Source: CBIHLX01 sp966210935 (GTDB taxonomy: Bacteria; Patescibacteriota; Saccharimonadia; Saccharimonadales; Saccharimonadaceae). From it: 7,877 nucleotides of DNA. Both the position numbers and the translations under genes were made by a program. The stretch lies in assembly GCA_966210935.1 (NCBI GenBank), contig CBIHLX010000038.1, positions 1 through 7,877 of the forward strand, written 5' to 3'. The notes beneath the pieces were generated by a model. The model made no database searches and was not told the origin of the DNA. It saw only the letters and a program-made list of their open reading frames with translations. Positions 6,165 through 7,877 of this stretch are shown piece by piece. Every line of letters begins with the position of its first letter. Positions within the stretch are counted from its first letter, which is position 1.

Positions 6165-7877
6165 TTAGAAGCGTGGAGGAAGCTCAACTGAGTACACCGT
6201 CTGCGCTTTACCGCCGCTCGATGCCACGAGCTGCGCCCACAAATAAGTGTCTGGTCGAAGGTTGAATATTTCTGCTGGAGCACCCGACTCTGCACCAACT
6301 CCTGAACCGGCCGTACGGTATAGAAGCAGCTTATCCGCCACAACCGGGCCATTAACCGTCAGGGTCTCGTCACACACGTCACCCGCAAGCCCAACCTGTC
6401 CATCACCTGGATCAATTGATTCGTCGCTACACGTATTGACCGTATTGCCTGCTATAAGCCACGCATCGACGTTGGTAACACCGGCTTGAATATCAATTGC
6501 CGGCGCGATAATGACAAGCTGCGGAATATCCTGTACGACCGCCAGGCCATTACCTTGGTAAGTGATACTGCCCTTAATTGTCACCTTCTGAGTAGCAATA
6601 ATAACCACCGAGCGCCCTTTGCTGAGCGACTGCCCATCAAGCTCAATAGTGCCACCTGTTCGGACCGTAATTGCGCCACCGGTAGCAAACGAGTTGGCGT
6701 CAAGAGATTGCCCTTCATCATACGGCTGCTTATTCTGAAGAGTGTCAAAGTATGCAGAGATATCCGGCAGTGGTCGGAAGTTATCTGCCGTTTCGGCATA
6801 ATAACCAAATGGTGGTGTGCGTCCCGTATCGGTATTGGCAAATGTTAGATCACTCCAAGTGCTTTGGTTGCCACTATCCGTATCAACAAGGCCAGCCCCC
6901 GAAGCAAACAGACTATTCGCACCGACAGATAGCGCTCCGTACTCTACCCAGCTACCAAAGACCTTTCCTTCCTTGGTCGTTGTACTGGTTTGGATAGTAC
7001 CGCGTACCGCAGCGTCTCCACCCCAAATCTGCACCTTTGGCTTCTTGCCGACCACCATACAGTCAGGCGCACCATTCCACCAGTTGTTAGCCCCCTTGTT
7101 TGATCCTCGGCTACCGGCAAATTTATTAACCGACAGACCATAGCATACCTGACTACCAAGTTCTAAATCCTCAACCGTATAGTCGACTGTCGGTAAATTA
7201 GTTGTTGCCGGACTAACGCCAAATGTACCCGACCCTTGAGCTTGCGGCGCACCACAGCCTGTCCAAACGGGCGGACAAGCACTTCCCGACTCACCTGCAG
7301 ATGGAATCGACGCACCTGGCGCTAAGACAAACTTAAACAGTCGCCACTCGGTATCGTCCAAACTCTTCGTTGGGCCACTATTACTGATTGATGACGTGAC
7401 TTGTATCGGCGTACCAGATTCAGCAGCCTCCACATTAACATCTACTGTCGGCGTCAGTGTAAAGTTGTACGGAACAGTTGTACAGGCGCCGCCTGGCACA
7501 CCTGTCCACTGACTTGAATTGCGACCTGCGCCGTCATCATACTTCCAAGGCCACCAGCTAATTGACTCGCAGAGCGTATTACCAACATCATTCTGCTGTA
7601 CATCGTATACAGAATATTCAGGCCAAGAACGCTGATATCCCACTTCCCAGGTTTGGTCAGCTCCAAGCGGAAAAGCGCCCTGGGGATCAATATTGCCCGT
7701 CCAGCCATTTGTAAACCCTGACTTACCGATAGCAAAGCTGATCGAACCAGCCGAGCCAGGACCGGTATTGTACACTCCGTGGCGCCAATACAGTCGGTCA
7801 CCCGGCTGCGTAGGCTTCTCTGAGCCCGGAGGATTCGCTGGCCAATTAGTAACATTCGGTTGACTGTTCACCCCAAT
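6165..7877 (-). CDS. Large Trp-rich, beta-rich exported surface protein (C-terminal part, N-terminus outside the window)
   Basis: Not assigned to a named family. The frame is open to the right edge, so the GTG at 7871 is only the first in-frame start codon; 568 residues are counted from it. The composition is that of an extracellular protein: Gly/Ser/Thr/Asn-rich, few Lys and Arg, many Trp (for example SWWPW at 105-109, NNWWNG at 262-267), and eight Cys at 101, 130, 199, 206, 243, 271, 481 and 500, while the cytoplasmic neighbours have almost none. Residues about 140-275 look like an Ig-like or CARDB-type beta sandwich. Residues about 280-345 and 395-475 have short alternating beta strands and Gly turns (TGGAITVRTGGTIELDG at 397-413), suggesting a beta-solenoid. 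The end reads LRPDTYLWAQ at 538-547 and closes in ELPPRF. There is no LPxTG motif or C-terminal membrane helix, so any anchor must be in the missing N-terminal part. It could be an adhesin or pilus-associated protein, inferred from position only. Confidence 0.7.
   Translation of the reverse strand: MGVNSQPNVTNWPANPPGSEKPTQPGDRLYWRHGVYNTGPGSAGSISFAIGKSGFTNGWTGNIDPQGAFPLGADQTWEVGYQRSWPEYSVYDVQQNDVGNTLCESISWWPWKYDDGAGRNSSQWTGVPGGACTTVPYNFTLTPTVDVNVEAAESGTPIQVTSSISNSGPTKSLDDTEWRLFKFVLAPGASIPSAGESGSACPPVWTGCGAPQAQGSGTFGVSPATTNLPTVDYTVEDLELGSQVCYGLSVNKFAGSRGSNKGANNWWNGAPDCMVVGKKPKVQIWGGDAAVRGTIQTSTTTKEGKVFGSWVEYGALSVGANSLFASGAGLVDTDSGNQSTWSDLTFANTDTGRTPPFGYYAETADNFRPLPDISAYFDTLQNKQPYDEGQSLDANSFATGGAITVRTGGTIELDGQSLSKGRSVVIIATQKVTIKGSITYQGNGLAVVQDIPQLVIIAPAIDIQAGVTNVDAWLIAGNTVNTCSDESIDPGDGQVGLAGDVCDETLTVNGPVVADKLLLYRTAGSGVGAESGAPAEIFNLRPDTYLWAQLVASSGGKAQTVYSVELPPRF

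Noticed and set aside
7869..7871. GTG as the true start of the surface protein
   Set aside because: No ribosome site or signal peptide is visible, the frame stays open to the window edge, and the first residues do not look like an export signal, so the gene most likely begins outside the window.

Overview
The window holds one minus-strand gene cluster for a type IV pilus (T4P) machine, read from high to low coordinates. In transcription order it has: the C-terminal part of a large Trp-rich exported surface protein (enters from the right edge), pilM, a pilN-like gene, a pilO-like gene, a small gene for an 81-residue single-pass membrane protein, pilB, pilT, and the first 164 codons of pilC (runs off the left edge). 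No RNA genes, mobile elements, CRISPR arrays or repeats were seen. No gene-free stretch exceeds about 50 bases.

Organism: the gene set and order, compact spacing, no PilP or PilQ secretin gene where pilMNOPQ operons carry them, and Lys/Arg-poor beta-rich surface protein suggest a monoderm bacterium. A Candidatus Saccharibacteria (TM7) or other Patescibacteria/CPR member is my best guess. This rests on family knowledge and general appearance, not on a marker gene. Six of the seven visible stop codons are TAA and pilM ends in TGA, so the standard code applies, not the TGA=Gly code of Gracilibacteria and Absconditabacteria.

Layout: 7877-6165 is the surface protein. 6164-6103 is the only spacer with a convincing promoter (TTGCCA, 18 bases, TATAAT), placed almost on top of the pilM start. 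6102-3627 encodes the inner platform proteins PilM, PilN and PilO, with overlapping start and stop codons (ATGA and TAATG). 3608-3363 is the small membrane protein. 3350-497 encodes the extension ATPase PilB and the retraction ATPase PilT. 493-1 is the start of the platform protein PilC, with a GTG start three bases after the pilT stop.

How they work together: PilM (actin-like, cytoplasmic) binds the N-terminus of PilN; PilN and PilO are single-pass proteins that align the motor with the platform; PilC is the membrane hub turned by PilB (assembly) and PilT (disassembly). With both motors present, the pilus is expected to be dynamic (extend and retract). The upstream surface protein may be an exported partner such as an adhesin or a pilus-associated protein, but only its position supports that. 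Points that stand out are a PilB without its usual zinc-binding cysteines, a near-leaderless promoter arrangement at pilM, an unrecognised small membrane protein where PilP would be expected, and the surface protein itself.
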